From Stappia indica (GTDB lineage Bacteria; Pseudomonadota; Alphaproteobacteria; Rhizobiales; Stappiaceae): a stretch of 64,000 bases of DNA. How positions within the stretch are numbered: the first letter of the stretch is position 1; each line of letters begins with the position of its first letter. The notes beneath the pieces are model-generated. The model made no database searches, was not told where the DNA came from, and saw only the letters and a list, made by a program, of their open reading frames with translations. The DNA lies in assembly GCF_009789575.1 (NCBI RefSeq), contig NZ_CP046908.1:1922001-1986000 (forward strand), in the 5' to 3' direction. The translations under genes and the position numbers were made by a program. Below, piece after piece: positions 1 through 9,204 of this stretch.

Positions 1-620
1 GTCTGATCCTGCCCGTTCTCGTCGTGTCGGTGGTGCTCGGCTCGATCTACGGCGGCATCGCCTCGGTGACGGAGGCCTCGGCCATCGGCGTTGCCGGCGT
101 CATCGTCTCGACGATCCTGCGGCGCGAGTTCTCCTTCTCCATGCTGCTCGACGCGGCCATGCACACGCTGGCCACCGTCGGCATGATCATGTGGATCGGC
201 ATCGGCGCCAGCGCGCTGGTCGGCGTCTACAACCTGATGGGCGGCATCCGCTTCATCTCCTCGCTGATCACCGGCGTCTCGGACTCGCCCACCGTCATCA
301 TCCTGCTGATGATGGGCATCCTCTTCGTGCTGGGCATGTTCCTGGACTGGGTCGGCATCGCGCTGCTGACCATGCCGATCTTCGTGCCGATCGTGATCGG
401 CCTCGGCTACGACCCGGTCTGGTTCGGCGTGCTCTTCGCCATGAACATGCAGGTGTCTTTCCTGACGCCGCCCTTCGGACCGGCCGCCTTCTACCTCAAG
501 AGCGTGACGCCGCCGGAGATAACGCTCGGCGAGATCTTCCGCTCGCTGGTGCCCTTCATCTGCCTGCAGGTCCTGGCAGTGGCGATCCTGATCCTCTTCC
601 CCGGCATCGCCCTCTACTGA
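1..620 (+). CDS. TRAP transporter large permease (DctM family), C-terminal part; 5' end outside window
   Basis: The reading frame is open from the window edge, so only the last 205 or so residues are seen. The protein is rich in hydrophobic helices and carries the DctM-type stretch [13 protein letters not shown] near its start and [16 protein letters not shown] near its end, both typical of the large TRAP permease subunit. DctM forms the membrane channel that couples sodium-driven solute uptake to a periplasmic binding protein. The dctP and dctQ partners should lie upstream, outside the window. A GMC oxidoreductase and an FAH-fold enzyme follow on the same strand, so the imported substrate is probably processed by them. 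The substrate cannot be read from the sequence. Confidence 0.93.
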   Translation, partial: LILPVLVVSVVLGSIYGGIASVTEASAIGVAGVIVSTILRREFSFSMLLDAAMHTLATVGMIMWIGIGASALVGVYNLMGGIRFISSLITGVSDSPTVIILLMMGILFVLGMFLDWVGIALLTMPIFVPIVIGLGYDPVWFGVLFAMNMQVSFLTPPFGPAAFYLKSVTPPEITLGEIFRSLVPFICLQVLAVAILILFPGIALY

Positions 621-661
621 CGTCGCCGGCCACCTGCAACACAGCCCCTTCGGATACCTTC

Positions 662-2269
662 ATGACGTCCACCCTCGACGGCGACTACGACTACATCATC
701 ATCGGCGCGGGAACCGCCGGATGCGTGCTCGCCAACCGCCTGAGCGAAGACCCGCGCACCCGCGTCCTGCTGCTGGAGGCCGGCGGCAAAGACACCTATC
801 CCTGGATCCACATCCCGGTCGGCTATCTCTACTGCATGGGCAATCCGCGCACGGACTGGATGCTGCGCACCCAGCCCGAGAACGGGCTGAACGGCCGCTC
901 CCTCGCCTATCCGCGCGGCAAGGTGCTGGGCGGCTGCAGCTCGATCAACGGCATGATCTCCATGCGCGGACAGGCCGCCGACTATGACGGCTGGGCCGCG
1001 CTCGGCAACACCGGCTGGAGCTGGCAGGACGTGCTGCCGCATTTCCTGCGCTCGGAAGACCGGCCGGGCGGCAACGGCCCGCTGCACCGCGAGGGCGGCG
1101 AGTGGAAGGTGGCGCGGCAGCGGCTGAAATGGCAACTGCTGGAGGACGTGCAGACGGCGGCGGCGGAAATGGGCATTCCCCGCAGCAGCGACTTCAATGC
1201 CGGCGACAACGAGGGCGCCGGCTATTTCGAGGTCAACCAGAAGAACGGCCGGCGCTGGAGCGCGGCCCGCGCCTTCCTGAAGCCGGCCCTCAAGCGCCCC
1301 AACCTGCGCCTTCTCACCCATGCCGAGGTGGAGCGCATCCTCGTCGAGGACGGGCGCGCCGTCGGCGTCGCCTTCACCCGCGGCCACAGGCGGGGCGAAG
1401 CGCGCACGCGCGGCGAGGTGCTGCTGGCGGCAGGTGCGATCCACTCGCCGGCGCTGCTGGAGCGGTCCGGCATCGGCCAGGGCGCGCGGCTGAAGGAGGC
1501 CGGCATCGACGTCGTGCAGCACATGGAGGAGGTCGGCGAGAACCTGCAGGACCACCTGCAGCTGCGCATGGTGTTCCGCGTCGAGAACGCGCTGACGCTG
1601 AACCAGATCGCCAACTCGCTGACCGGCAAGATCGCCATGGCGGCGGAATATCTGTGGCGCCGCTCGGGCCCGTTGTCGATGGCTCCGAGCCAGCTCGGCA
1701 TCTTCACCCGCAGCGGCCCGGACCAGGCAACGCCGGATCTGGAATACCACATCCAGCCGCTCTCCACCGACCGGCTCGGCGAGCCGCTGCACCCCTATCC
1801 CGCCGTCACCGTGTCCGTGTGCAACCTGCGCCCCGAAAGCCGGGGCAGCGTGCACCTGTCGCCCGGCAGGCCGCACGACCCGCCGCAGATCGCGCCGAAC
1901 TACCTGGCAACGTCCGGCGACCGCGAGATCGCCCGCCGCTCGCTGCGCCATGCCCGCAAGCTGATGACCATGCCAACCTTGCGCAAATACGCGCCGCAAG
2001 AGGCGCTGCCGGGGGCGGACATCGTCTCCGATGCCGGGCTGATCCGCGCGGCCGGCGACATCGGCACGACCATCTTCCACCCCGTCGGAACCTGCCGAAT
2101 GGGCGCCGACGACCATGCCGTGGTCGATCCGCAGCTGAGGCTGCGCGGCCTTGAGGGCCTCAGGGTGGTCGATGCCTCGATCATGCCGCGCATCGTCTCC
2201 GGCAATACGGCAACGCCCGTGGTGATGATCGCCGAAAAGGCCGCCGACATGATCCTGCGCCCCGCCTGA
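662..2269 (+). CDS. GMC family oxidoreductase (choline/alcohol dehydrogenase type)
   Basis: A 535-residue FAD-dependent oxidoreductase of the glucose-methanol-choline family, of usual family length. The N-terminal Rossmann motif [15 protein letters not shown] binds [16 protein letters not shown] is the first GMC signature, and [10 protein letters not shown] near the C-terminus holds the active-site His, with a second conserved position in [10 protein letters not shown]. Members oxidise an alcohol to an aldehyde and pass electrons to a carrier or oxygen. The ATG at 662 was chosen because the FAD motif starts about 15 residues later. The open frame continues far upstream into the permease gene, but that part is an out-of-frame shadow. 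It lies 41 bases after the permease stop and is probably co-transcribed. The true substrate is unknown. Confidence 0.93.
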   Translation: MTSTLDGDYDYIIIGAGTAGCVLANRLSEDPRTRVLLLEAGGKDTYPWIHIPVGYLYCMGNPRTDWMLRTQPENGLNGRSLAYPRGKVLGGCSSINGMISMRGQAADYDGWAALGNTGWSWQDVLPHFLRSEDRPGGNGPLHREGGEWKVARQRLKWQLLEDVQTAAAEMGIPRSSDFNAGDNEGAGYFEVNQKNGRRWSAARAFLKPALKRPNLRLLTHAEVERILVEDGRAVGVAFTRGHRRGEARTRGEVLLAAGAIHSPALLERSGIGQGARLKEAGIDVVQHMEEVGENLQDHLQLRMVFRVENALTLNQIANSLTGKIAMAAEYLWRRSGPLSMAPSQLGIFTRSGPDQATPDLEYHIQPLSTDRLGEPLHPYPAVTVSVCNLRPESRGSVHLSPGRPHDPPQIAPNYLATSGDREIARRSLRHARKLMTMPTLRKYAPQEALPGADIVSDAGLIRAAGDIGTTIFHPVGTCRMGADDHAVVDPQLRLRGLEGLRVVDASIMPRIVSGNTATPVVMIAEKAADMILRPA

Positions 2270-2306
2270 GCGGCGCATTCCGTTTCAAGACCCGAAAGGA
2301 CAACCC

Positions 2307-3155
2307 ATGAAGTTTCTCCGCTTTGGACCGGCGGGCGCGGAAAAGCCCGGCTGCCTCGACGAGGCCGGCACGATCCGCGACCTGTCCGGCCTGATCGACG
2401 ATTTCACGCCGGAAACGCTCTCCTGCGAGACGCTGGACCGGCTCAAGGACACCGACCTTGCCGCGCTGCCGCAAGTCCCGGCCGGCACCCGCATCGGGCC
2501 TTGCGTCGGTGCGGTGCGCAATTTCTTCGCGGTCGGGCTGAACTATGCCCGCCATGCCCGCGAGACCAACAATCCGGAGCCGGCCGAGCCGGTGCTTTTC
2601 TCCAAGGCGACGTCCTGCATCTGCGGGCCGAACGACCCGATCATCCTGCCGAAGGGCTCGGTCAAGACCGACTGGGAAGTGGAGCTCGGCATCGTCATCG
2701 GCCGGGTCTGCGAGCATGTCGAGGAAGCCGAGGCCCTCTCCCATGTCGCCGGGTACTGCACGATCAACGATGTCAGCGAGCGCGCCTTCCAGATCGAGCG
2801 CGGCGGCCAGTGGATCAAGGGCAAGTCCGCGCCGAATTTCGGCCCCGTCGGCCCCTGGCTGGTGACGCCGGACGAGGTCGGCGACCCGCAGGATCTCGCC
2901 CTCACGCTGTCGGTCAACGGCGAGACGATGCAGGACAGCTCGACCTCGGACATGATCTTCGGCGTCGCCACGATCATCTCCTACATGTCGCGCTTCATGC
3001 GGCTGATGCCCGGCGACATCATCGCCACCGGCACGCCGGAAGGCGTCGGCCTCGGCTTCACGCCGCCGCGCTTCCTGCGCGAGGGCGATGTGGTGGAGCT
3101 GTCGGTGGAAAAGCTCGGCGCCCAGCGCCAGAGCGTCATCGCGCACGGCAGCTGA
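2307..3155 (+). CDS. Fumarylacetoacetate hydrolase family protein
   Basis: A 282-residue protein with the FAH fold. The N-terminal 60 residues are variable. The catalytic domain begins near AVGLNYARHA, and the metal-binding acidic residues are visible as E124 and E126 in WEVELGIVIG and D155 in INDVSER. The family includes 2-hydroxyhepta-2,4-diene-1,7-dioate isomerases, acylpyruvases, ureidoglycolate lyases and 2-keto-3-deoxy sugar acid hydratases, all of which act on 2-oxo acids using Mg2+. It follows the GMC oxidoreductase by 37 bases on the same strand, which suggests successive steps in one catabolic route. The exact reaction is not predictable from the sequence. The gene ends just before a strong hairpin. 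Confidence 0.92.
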   Translation: MKFLRFGPAGAEKPGCLDEAGTIRDLSGLIDDFTPETLSCETLDRLKDTDLAALPQVPAGTRIGPCVGAVRNFFAVGLNYARHARETNNPEPAEPVLFSKATSCICGPNDPIILPKGSVKTDWEVELGIVIGRVCEHVEEAEALSHVAGYCTINDVSERAFQIERGGQWIKGKSAPNFGPVGPWLVTPDEVGDPQDLALTLSVNGETMQDSSTSDMIFGVATIISYMSRFMRLMPGDIIATGTPEGVGLGFTPPRFLREGDVVELSVEKLGAQRQSVIAHGS

Positions 3156-3168
3156 CGGCAGAAAACCA

Positions 3169-3200
3169 GCGGCGCGGCGGTGACAGGACCGCCGCGCCGC
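3169..3200. terminator. Bidirectional hairpin terminator between convergent genes
   Basis: Perfect 12-base inverted repeat (arms 3169-3180 and 3189-3200, loop of 8). It lies between the FAH gene ending at 3155 and the oppositely oriented TRAP permease gene ending at 3205. An A-run (GAAAA) on the left would supply a U-tract for minus-strand transcripts. There is no comparable T-run for the plus strand. Confidence 0.75.
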
Positions 3201-3204
3201 AGCC

Positions 3205-4509
3205 TCAAAGCAGCGAGGGCACCAGCGTCGCCAGCGGCGGGAACAGATAGACCGCGACGGCAATGGCCAGGATCATGATCCAGTAGGGCGCAAGGCCGCG
3301 GAACACCTCGGACAGGCGCAGCTCCTTGTCCGGGATCGCCGCCAGCACCACGAAGGCGCCGATGCCGAAGGGCGGGGTCAGAACGCCGGCCTCGATCACC
3401 AGGATGCCGACGATGGCGAAGACCACCGCGTCGATGCCCATTGCCTGCGCGATCGGCCAGAACAGCGGCACCGTCAGCAGCATGATCGAGATGCTGTCGA
3501 CGAAGCAGCCGAGCACCAGCCAGATCGCCGCCATCACCAGCACCGTGCCGGTCGGGCCGAGCTCCATCGTCTCGAACAGCATGCCCACCACCTGCGGGAT
3601 GCCGGCGAGCGCCAGCAGCTTGGAATACATCGCCGCGCCCAGCAGCAGCAGCATGATCGGCGTGACCACCATGCCCGCCTCGCGGGTCGCCTCGACGATG
3701 GCACTCCGGCTCATGCCCTTGGCGAGAGACAGCAAAAGCGCGCCGGCAAGCCCGACGGCGCTTCCCTCCGTCGGGGTGAAGAAGCCGCCCCAGATGCCGC
3801 CGAGCGTGACGACGATGATCGCCAGGATGCCGAAGATGCCGACCGGATCGGGCCGCGGCGCGCTTTCGGGCGCGACGGACGTCTCGGCTTGCACGATCTG
3901 CGGATCGCGGATCGCCCGCACCACACAGTAAAGCGCGAAGAGCACGGCCAGCGCGATGCCCGGCAGGACGCCGGCCGCGAACAGCCGCCCGATGGACTGC
4001 TCCGTCAGGATCGCCCAGACGATCATGAAGACCGAGGGCGGGATCAGGAGGCCGAGCACCGAGGAGCCGGCGATGCAGCCGGCGGCGAAGCTGCGGCGAT
4101 AGCCGGCCGCCTGCATCGAGGGATAGGCGATGTGGCTGAAGGTGGCGGCCGCCGCCACGCCGACGCCGGTCACCGCCGCGAAGAAGGCGTTGCCCGCAAC
4201 CGTTGCCACCGCAAGGCGCGCCGGCACGCGGGAGAAGGTGCGGTTGGCGGCGGAGAAGAGGTCTGTCGCAGCGCCCGAGCGGGCGATCAGCAGACCCATC
4301 ACCGCAAACAGCGGGATCACCATCAGATTGTAGTCGCGAATGCCGTCGAAGGCCGTCTGCTGCAACAGGCCCAGCGTCATCCACCAGTCCTGGAACAGCA
4401 GGTAGAGCCCGACGGTGGAGCCGATGAGGAAGGCCAGGGCAATATGCACGCCGGCCAGCGCCAGCACGAAGATCAGCCCAAGGGCGATGACCGCGGTCTG
4501 TTCGATCAT
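3205..4509 (-). CDS. TRAP transporter large permease (DctM family)
   Basis: A 434-residue, strongly hydrophobic protein with about 12 predicted membrane segments. DctM hallmarks are visible in PVIFxTPTEGSAVG-like and TPPFGIGAFVVLAAI segments. It forms the channel of a sodium-dependent TRAP uptake system with the small permease and binding protein encoded just upstream on the same strand. The start at 4509 is preceded by a GGGAGGA ribosome-binding site and overlaps the stop codon of the small-permease gene (ATGA), so translation is probably coupled. It is the last gene of the cupin-hydrolase-dctPQM operon. The substrate is unknown. Confidence 0.95.
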   Translation of the reverse strand: MIEQTAVIALGLIFVLALAGVHIALAFLIGSTVGLYLLFQDWWMTLGLLQQTAFDGIRDYNLMVIPLFAVMGLLIARSGAATDLFSAANRTFSRVPARLAVATVAGNAFFAAVTGVGVAAAATFSHIAYPSMQAAGYRRSFAAGCIAGSSVLGLLIPPSVFMIVWAILTEQSIGRLFAAGVLPGIALAVLFALYCVVRAIRDPQIVQAETSVAPESAPRPDPVGIFGILAIIVVTLGGIWGGFFTPTEGSAVGLAGALLLSLAKGMSRSAIVEATREAGMVVTPIMLLLLGAAMYSKLLALAGIPQVVGMLFETMELGPTGTVLVMAAIWLVLGCFVDSISIMLLTVPLFWPIAQAMGIDAVVFAIVGILVIEAGVLTPPFGIGAFVVLAAIPDKELRLSEVFRGLAPYWIMILAIAVAVYLFPPLATLVPSLL

Positions 4510-4988
4510 CGCGCGCTCCTCCCGAAGCTGCTGCGGGCCTTGCTGAGGAAGGCGACCGCCAGCATGCACCACAGCAGCGCGACCGCGAGGCGCACCGGCC
4601 AGGCGGTGACGCGGAACGCGTCGGTGCCGAAGAATTCATGGGTCCGGTAGGCCTGCTCGATGGGCTCGACCGAGATCGCGGCAAGGCACAGGAACAGCGC
4701 CGCGCCGACCAGATTGGCCAGCGTCATGGCAAGCGTCAGCACCGCGCCCGGCAGCTTTTCCAAAAGCAGCGTCATCTGCAGCAGCCGGTCCTGCAGCAGC
4801 GCCTTCATCGCCTGCAGGAAGGTGACGAGAACCAGGGCGATGGCGACGAGATCGGCCGTGCCGGCGAAGGGGCGCCCGAAGGCGAGGCGGGCGCACACGT
4901 CATAGACGATGAGCCCGGCACAGAGATAGACGACGAGGCTGCCGAGATCCGCCAGCAGGCTCGCCGCCCGGTTGATGAAGCGTTCCAT
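4506..4988 (-). CDS. TRAP transporter small permease (DctQ family)
   Basis: A 160-residue membrane protein with four predicted helices, the size and layout of DctQ subunits. It begins MERFINRAASLLADLGSLVVY, and the frame extends upstream by 22 residues that look non-coding, so the ATG at 4988 was preferred. DctQ pairs with DctM to build the TRAP membrane complex. Its stop overlaps the start of the large-permease gene by four bases, and the binding-protein gene lies 74 bases upstream. Confidence in the role is high from the neighbours, although DctQ sequences are poorly conserved. Confidence 0.9.
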   Translation of the reverse strand: MERFINRAASLLADLGSLVVYLCAGLIVYDVCARLAFGRPFAGTADLVAIALVLVTFLQAMKALLQDRLLQMTLLLEKLPGAVLTLAMTLANLVGAALFLCLAAISVEPIEQAYRTHEFFGTDAFRVTAWPVRLAVALLWCMLAVAFLSKARSSFGRSAR

Positions 4989-5062
4989 GTCTTTCCACCG
5001 GTTGGACGGACGGCACAAGACGAAAGCCGGCCGGACATGGCGCCCGGCCGGCATCGCCCCAC

Positions 5063-6139
5063 TCAGAACTGGTAGTCCGTCGGGAAGGTATAGCCTTCCT
5101 CGCCGAGGATCCGGATATAGGTCCTCAGCACCTCCGCGGTGGGATAGCCGCGATCTTCCAGGCCGGCAATCGAGGTGACCGGAATGTCGGTCACCGCCCG
5201 TGCCCAGCGGGCCCGCTGCTCGTCGGAAAGATCGCGCACGGTGATGCCCTCGGCCGCAAGCTTCTCGGCGAGCTGGCGGTCGCGCTCGGCGCTGCGCTCG
5301 GCAACGATCACCGCCGCCTCGGCCGCCACCTCGTCGATGATCGCCACCACGTCCTCGGGCAGCCGCTCGCGGGTGTCCTTGTTCATGAAGGAGACGAAGG
5401 TCGCCAGCGAGCCGAAGCCGGTCCGGGTGAAGGTCGAGGAGACTTCCTTGAGCTGGAAGGCCTCCATGCCGGAGATGAAGAACAGGCTGCCCTCGGCAAG
5501 GCCCGTCTGCATCGCCTGGTAGTGCTCGCCGATGCCGAGATTGACCGGAACGGCGCCGATGGGCACGAAGAGCGGCGCGTTGGTGCCGGCCATGGCGATG
5601 CGCCGGCCCTTGAGCTCGTCGATCGCCGTCCAGTCGAAGCTGGTGGCAAGGCCGTAGGCCTCGGTGACCATCATCGACAGGATATGGGCGTTGTAGGGCT
5701 CCATGCTCTCCTGCAGGCTCGGCACCTCGGCCAGCATGCGCGAGGCGACGCGGCCCTGCAGCACCGGATCGGATGTGGTGAAGGGGACCATGGCGCTGTA
5801 GTTCAAAAGCGCCGCCCGCGACTGCTCGAAGCCGATGGGCGACAAGCCGATGTCGAGCGTGCCGCGCTGCACTGCCTCGACGGCGCCGTCGACCTTGGCG
5901 ACGCTGCCGCCCCAGGCCTTGATGAAGCGGATGTCGTGACCGGTTCGCTCCTTGACCCGCTTCTGCACCTCGTCGGCGAAGAACGTGTCATAGGTGGCGA
6001 TATAGGTCAGGCCGGTCGTGTGACCGCCGCCCATGCGCAGCAGGAAGCTGTCCGCCTGCGCCCCGATGGTGCCGGCTAGCAGCAGCGCCGCCCCGCAGAC
6101 GCTGCCGTGAAAACCCTTGATCCACGTGCCCAGTTTCAT
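5063..6139 (-). CDS. TRAP transporter substrate-binding protein (DctP family)
   Basis: A 358-residue periplasmic protein. The first 29 or so residues form a Sec signal peptide (charged MKLGTWIK, hydrophobic core, AQA end). The mature part has DctP-type features, including a segment around RFIKAWGGSVAKVDGAVEAVQRGTLDIG and the late stretch FVSFMNKDTRERLPEDVVA. It captures the solute and delivers it to the permeases encoded next downstream. A GAGGGAAA ribosome-binding site precedes the ATG. It sits between the hydrolase and permease genes in one minus-strand operon. The family usually binds C4-dicarboxylates or other carboxylates, and the ligand here is not determinable. Confidence 0.93.
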   Translation of the reverse strand: MKLGTWIKGFHGSVCGAALLLAGTIGAQADSFLLRMGGGHTTGLTYIATYDTFFADEVQKRVKERTGHDIRFIKAWGGSVAKVDGAVEAVQRGTLDIGLSPIGFEQSRAALLNYSAMVPFTTSDPVLQGRVASRMLAEVPSLQESMEPYNAHILSMMVTEAYGLATSFDWTAIDELKGRRIAMAGTNAPLFVPIGAVPVNLGIGEHYQAMQTGLAEGSLFFISGMEAFQLKEVSSTFTRTGFGSLATFVSFMNKDTRERLPEDVVAIIDEVAAEAAVIVAERSAERDRQLAEKLAAEGITVRDLSDEQRARWARAVTDIPVTSIAGLEDRGYPTAEVLRTYIRILGEEGYTFPTDYQF

Positions 6140-6165
6140 TTTTTTCCCTCCCAGGTATTCCTGCC

Positions 6166-6957
6166 TCAGATGGCGGCCAGCACAGTGCGTGCAAACTCCT
6201 CCGGGGCGTTGACATAAGGATAGTGTCCGCCGGAAATCTCCCGATGGACGGCCTCCGGCCAGCTGTCGCGGAACAAGGCCCTCGCCCGCTCGCCGACAAT
6301 CGGATCGTCATGGCAGTCGACCACCGTCACCGGGCCGGCGAAGCGCTCGCGCAGCGGCACCGGCAGCGACGAGGTCACCTCCAGCAGGCGGCCCTTCAGG
6401 TCCTCCGCCGCCAGCCATCCGCTCATCGCCTGCAGCAGAAGTTCGGACAGCATCGCGGGCGGGGCAGAGGCCGCACGCTCGCGCCACTCCTCGCGAAGCG
6501 TCTCCGCCGGCGTTGCCGCGATGGCGGCATGGTCGAACAGCGGATGCGGCTTGAGATCCTCGGCTTCGACGAAGCCGTTGCACAGGATCAAGGCGTCGAA
6601 CGGCCCGTCCGTGGCCGCATGCTGCAGCCACCAGGCGCTGTAGGAACAGCCCAAGGCGACCGGCGCCGCGAGCCCGAGCGCAAGTGCCAGGCGCTCGGTG
6701 CGCCGGGCAAGCTCGCGCGGGGCGAGCGTACCGGGATAGTCGACCAGCACCGGATCCACGCCGCCGGCCGCCAGCAGCGGCGCGGCAAGGCAGAAGAACT
6801 CGGAAGTGCCGCTCGCGCCCGGCAGCAGCAGCACGGGCCGGCCCGACGGCGAGGCGGCCCGGCGGAACGACAGGGCGCCGTCCGCGCCCTGCGTCCTGGG
6901 GAAAGCCGCATCCAGTGCGGCGAGCGGCTCCCCCGTCAGGTGTGTGCCAGGGACCAT
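6166..6957 (-). CDS. Alpha/beta hydrolase
   Basis: A 263-residue protein with the alpha/beta-hydrolase layout. An oxyanion-hole region sits near VLLLPGASGTSEFF, the likely nucleophile serine is in GCSYSAW, the acid may be an Asp in VDCHDDPIVG, and the His is in SGGHYPYVN near the C-terminus. It probably hydrolyses an ester or C-C bond in the substrate brought in by the adjacent TRAP transporter. Its ATG shares one base with the stop of the upstream cupin gene (TGATG), so the two are translationally coupled. The nucleophile elbow GCSYS deviates from the usual G-x-S-x-G at the last position. Confidence 0.85.
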   Translation of the reverse strand: MVPGTHLTGEPLAALDAAFPRTQGADGALSFRRAASPSGRPVLLLPGASGTSEFFCLAAPLLAAGGVDPVLVDYPGTLAPRELARRTERLALALGLAAPVALGCSYSAWWLQHAATDGPFDALILCNGFVEAEDLKPHPLFDHAAIAATPAETLREEWRERAASAPPAMLSELLLQAMSGWLAAEDLKGRLLEVTSSLPVPLRERFAGPVTVVDCHDDPIVGERARALFRDSWPEAVHREISGGHYPYVNAPEEFARTVLAAI

Positions 6958-7508
6958 CAGCTTTCCAGCAGGCCCCGTTCGCGCAGCTCGTCCATCGCGC
7001 CCGGCGAGAACTCGGCCTTCGGCTGGTTGCCGCCGATCACGAACATCAGCAGGTGCTCCTTGTCCGGCTCGTCGAACGTGATGTTCTCGAAACGGCGCTG
7101 CACGCCCGGGGGGAACGAGATAACGTCATGCGGGCCGAGCTCGAACGCCTCGACCTGGCCGTCGACTTCCCACGAACAGCGCCAGCGGCCGGTCATCGGA
7201 ATGAAGGTCTCGTTGGTGTCGTGGTTGTGCATCATCGGTCCCTTGCCGGGCTTGGCATGGCAATAGCCCAGATTGAAGCCCTCGGAGATCTTGATCGATG
7301 CGTTTTCCGCGGCCTGGGCACCGACCGGCGAGGTGGTGGCGACATCCGCCCCCTCCGGCGGCTGGAAGCCGACGACGTTGTACAGCGTGCGCTTGCACTC
7401 CGGATGATCGCTGTCCGGCAGTCCGCCGTCGAACCCCTTGAGTTCGGAGAAAAGGGCAACGCGCTTGCGCATCTCTTCACGGGTGACGCGGATCGTCTTC
7501 AAAGCCAT
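6957..7508 (-). CDS. Cupin domain protein
   Basis: A 183-residue single-domain cupin. Motif 1 shows the metal-binding pattern HNHDTNETF (two His and a Glu). Motif 2 around FPPGVQRRFENI lacks the usual His, having Gln there, so the metal site may be incomplete. It may be a small dioxygenase, isomerase or ligand-binding protein. It is the first gene of the cupin-hydrolase-TRAP operon and is transcribed away from the LysR gene at 7674. The ATG at 7508 was chosen because the in-frame extension upstream is Arg- and Gln-rich and looks like untranslated leader. Confidence 0.85.
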   Translation of the reverse strand: MALKTIRVTREEMRKRVALFSELKGFDGGLPDSDHPECKRTLYNVVGFQPPEGADVATTSPVGAQAAENASIKISEGFNLGYCHAKPGKGPMMHNHDTNETFIPMTGRWRCSWEVDGQVEAFELGPHDVISFPPGVQRRFENITFDEPDKEHLLMFVIGGNQPKAEFSPGAMDELRERGLLES

Positions 7509-7642
7509 TACGACCTCCCTGGCCTGTTTGCGTGATGACCGGCACTGCCGGTTTTGCCCTCCGTGCAACTACGGAGAACTATCACGATGGAGAATGGCGC
7601 GAGGGGATCGTTTGCAGCAATCGGCTGGCCTTGATATGCTTC

Positions 7643-7657
7643 ATTCGATTTCCGAAT
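7643..7657. promoter_or_regulatory. Candidate LysR operator (ATTCG-N5-CGAAT)
   Basis: An interrupted palindrome ATTCGATTTCCGAAT lies 17 bases before the LysR start and in the divergent intergenic region with the cupin operon. It fits the T-N11-A shape bound by LysR proteins. A second inverted repeat (CTCCGT / ACGGAG, 7559-7576) and a small hairpin (ACCGGC / GCCGGT, 7538-7552) lie nearer the cupin gene. Their binding proteins are inferred, not shown. Confidence 0.45.
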
Positions 7658-7673
7658 AGCTGAAGAGTATGAA

Positions 7674-8606
7674 ATGGCTGGCCCCGACTACAGCCTGAAG
7701 GACCTGCGGGCGCTCGATGCCTTGCTGCGCGACCGGCATGTCAGCCAGGCGGCGAACCGGCTCGGCATGAGCCAGCCGGCGATGAGCATGACCTTGAAGC
7801 GCCTGCGCGCGGTCTTCGACGATCCGCTGCTGATCCGCCAGGGCAACAAGCATGTCCTGACCGATGTGGCGCGCGGCCTGCACGAGCGCGTACAGATCCT
7901 GATCCGCGAGATGGAAGGTCTGGTCGACGACAGCGGCGGCTTCGATCCGCTGCGCTCGCGCCGCACCTTCACGCTGATCCTGACCGACTATATCGACGCG
8001 ATCCTGATCCCCTCGCTGCAGCAGCGGTTCAGGGACCTCGCACCGGAGGTGCGGCTGCGCATCGTCGGGCCGGACCCGTTCCGCCTCGCGCGCGTCTTCG
8101 GCGAGGGCAGCGTCGACCTGACGGTGTCGTATTTTCCCGATGCGCCGGGCGACCTGATCTCGCGCCGGATGTTTTCCGACAGGATGGTGTGCCTTGCCAG
8201 GCACGGCAATCCGGCGATTTCCGGCGAGCTGACGCTTGCCCGCTTCTGCAATCTCGACCATGTCGCCATCGAGCCGGCCGAGGCGACCATGTACCGCGCG
8301 GTGCTGGACGAATCCCTAGCCAAGCTGAACCTGGTGCGCCGGGTGGCGATCTCCAAGCCGGACTTCGTCGGCGTGCCGTTCCTGCTCGAGCGGTCGGACC
8401 TCGTGGCGACCATGCCCGAGCGGCTCGCCCGGCTGTTCACCGCGAAATTCGACCTCGTCACCTTCTCGCCGCCGATGGACCTGCCGCCGCTCGACATCCA
8501 GATGATGTGGCACAAGAGCACCCACCTGTCGCCGGCCCATGTCTGGCTGCGCGATCAGGTGATCCAAGTCTGCCGGCAGCAATCGCCGGGGACCGATGGC
8601 GACTGA
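7674..8606 (+). CDS. LysR-type transcriptional regulator
   Basis: A 310-residue regulator of normal family length. Residues 5 to 65 form the winged helix-turn-helix (VSQAANRLGMSQPAMSMTLKRL). The rest is the periplasmic-binding-like effector domain. It is transcribed divergently from the cupin-hydrolase-dctPQM operon, so it most likely controls that operon in response to the imported substrate or a metabolite, and represses itself. The effector cannot be predicted. The ATG at 7674 places the HTH at its usual distance from the N-terminus. It ends 8 bases before the convergent YaiI-family gene. Confidence 0.93.
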   Translation: MAGPDYSLKDLRALDALLRDRHVSQAANRLGMSQPAMSMTLKRLRAVFDDPLLIRQGNKHVLTDVARGLHERVQILIREMEGLVDDSGGFDPLRSRRTFTLILTDYIDAILIPSLQQRFRDLAPEVRLRIVGPDPFRLARVFGEGSVDLTVSYFPDAPGDLISRRMFSDRMVCLARHGNPAISGELTLARFCNLDHVAIEPAEATMYRAVLDESLAKLNLVRRVAISKPDFVGVPFLLERSDLVATMPERLARLFTAKFDLVTFSPPMDLPPLDIQMMWHKSTHLSPAHVWLRDQVIQVCRQQSPGTDGD

Positions 8607-8614
8607 GGCGGCCG

Positions 8615-9070
8615 TCAGGCGCCGTTGAGCGCGCGCCGTGCCAGCCGGTCGAGCGATTGCAGGAAGCGGGAGCGGTCGGACCTGGAAAAGGCGCGCCCGC
8701 CACCCTGGTGGAAGGGATCGGCGGCACGGATGTCCTGCATCAGGTCGCGGGTTGCGAGCCGGCCGCCGATATTGGCCGTATCGAGGATCTGGCCGTCGTG
8801 CTGCAGCACATGCGCCCCCGCCTTCACGCAGCGGTCGGCAAGCGGCAGGTCGGCGGTGACCACCACATCGCCCGGACCGCAGTGCTCGGCGATCCACTTG
8901 TCGGCCTCATCCGGGCCTTCCGCAACGATCTTCAGGGATATCAGCCGGTTGGAGGGCGGACGCAGGCCGCCGTTGCACACGAGCACGACCGGAACATCGA
9001 GCCGGCTCGCCACGCGCTCGACCTCGTCCTTCACCGGACAGGCATCGGCATCGACATAGATCGTGGTCAC
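8615..9070 (-). CDS. YaiI/YqxD family protein (DUF188)
   Basis: A 151-residue protein of the YaiI/YqxD family (UPF0178), of family length. It starts [16 protein letters not shown], the conserved acidic N-terminus resembling PIN/NYN-type nucleases, followed by [13 protein letters not shown] and a C-terminal Arg-rich part. Function is unproven; a nuclease role is inferred from the fold. The GTG at 9070 was selected because it gives the usual family N-terminus. Another GTG at 9094 would add eight unconserved residues. It is a stand-alone gene between the LysR gene and the formate operon, with no evident functional link to either. Confidence 0.88.
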   Translation of the reverse strand: MTTIYVDADACPVKDEVERVASRLDVPVVLVCNGGLRPPSNRLISLKIVAEGPDEADKWIAEHCGPGDVVVTADLPLADRCVKAGAHVLQHDGQILDTANIGGRLATRDLMQDIRAADPFHQGGGRAFSRSDRSRFLQSLDRLARRALNGA

Positions 9071-9164
9071 GCCTCTACTCCCCTCACCGCTCACGCATGG
9101 CGGGCACGGCTTTGCGAACCGCGCCGACGCCGGCCCTTATAGGGGCTCTTTCGAGGGAGCGAAA

Positions 9165-9188
9165 TCCGGGCGGAGAAAATCGCCCGGA
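9165..9188 (-). terminator. Candidate terminator of the fds operon
   Basis: Perfect 8-base inverted repeat TCCGGGCG / CGCCCGGA with an 8-base loop. It lies 17 bases beyond the fdsD stop in the direction of transcription and is followed on the minus strand by a short TTTCG run, so the U-tract is weak. Confidence 0.5.
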
Positions 9189-9204
9189 AATCGGCACGGG
9201 AGGG

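Noticed and set aside
372-376. Idea that cas3 is inactive because motif II is DEAQ rather than DEAH (residues 372-375 of the protein; gene at 27296-29563)
   Set aside because: Variation at the last position of the DEAx box is common in Cas3 helicases, and all other motifs are intact. The coordinates in this entry are residue numbers, not base positions.
191-661. N-terminal extension of the GMC oxidoreductase
   Set aside because: It overlaps the DctM gene out of frame and is Arg/His-rich; the FAD motif fits a start at 662.
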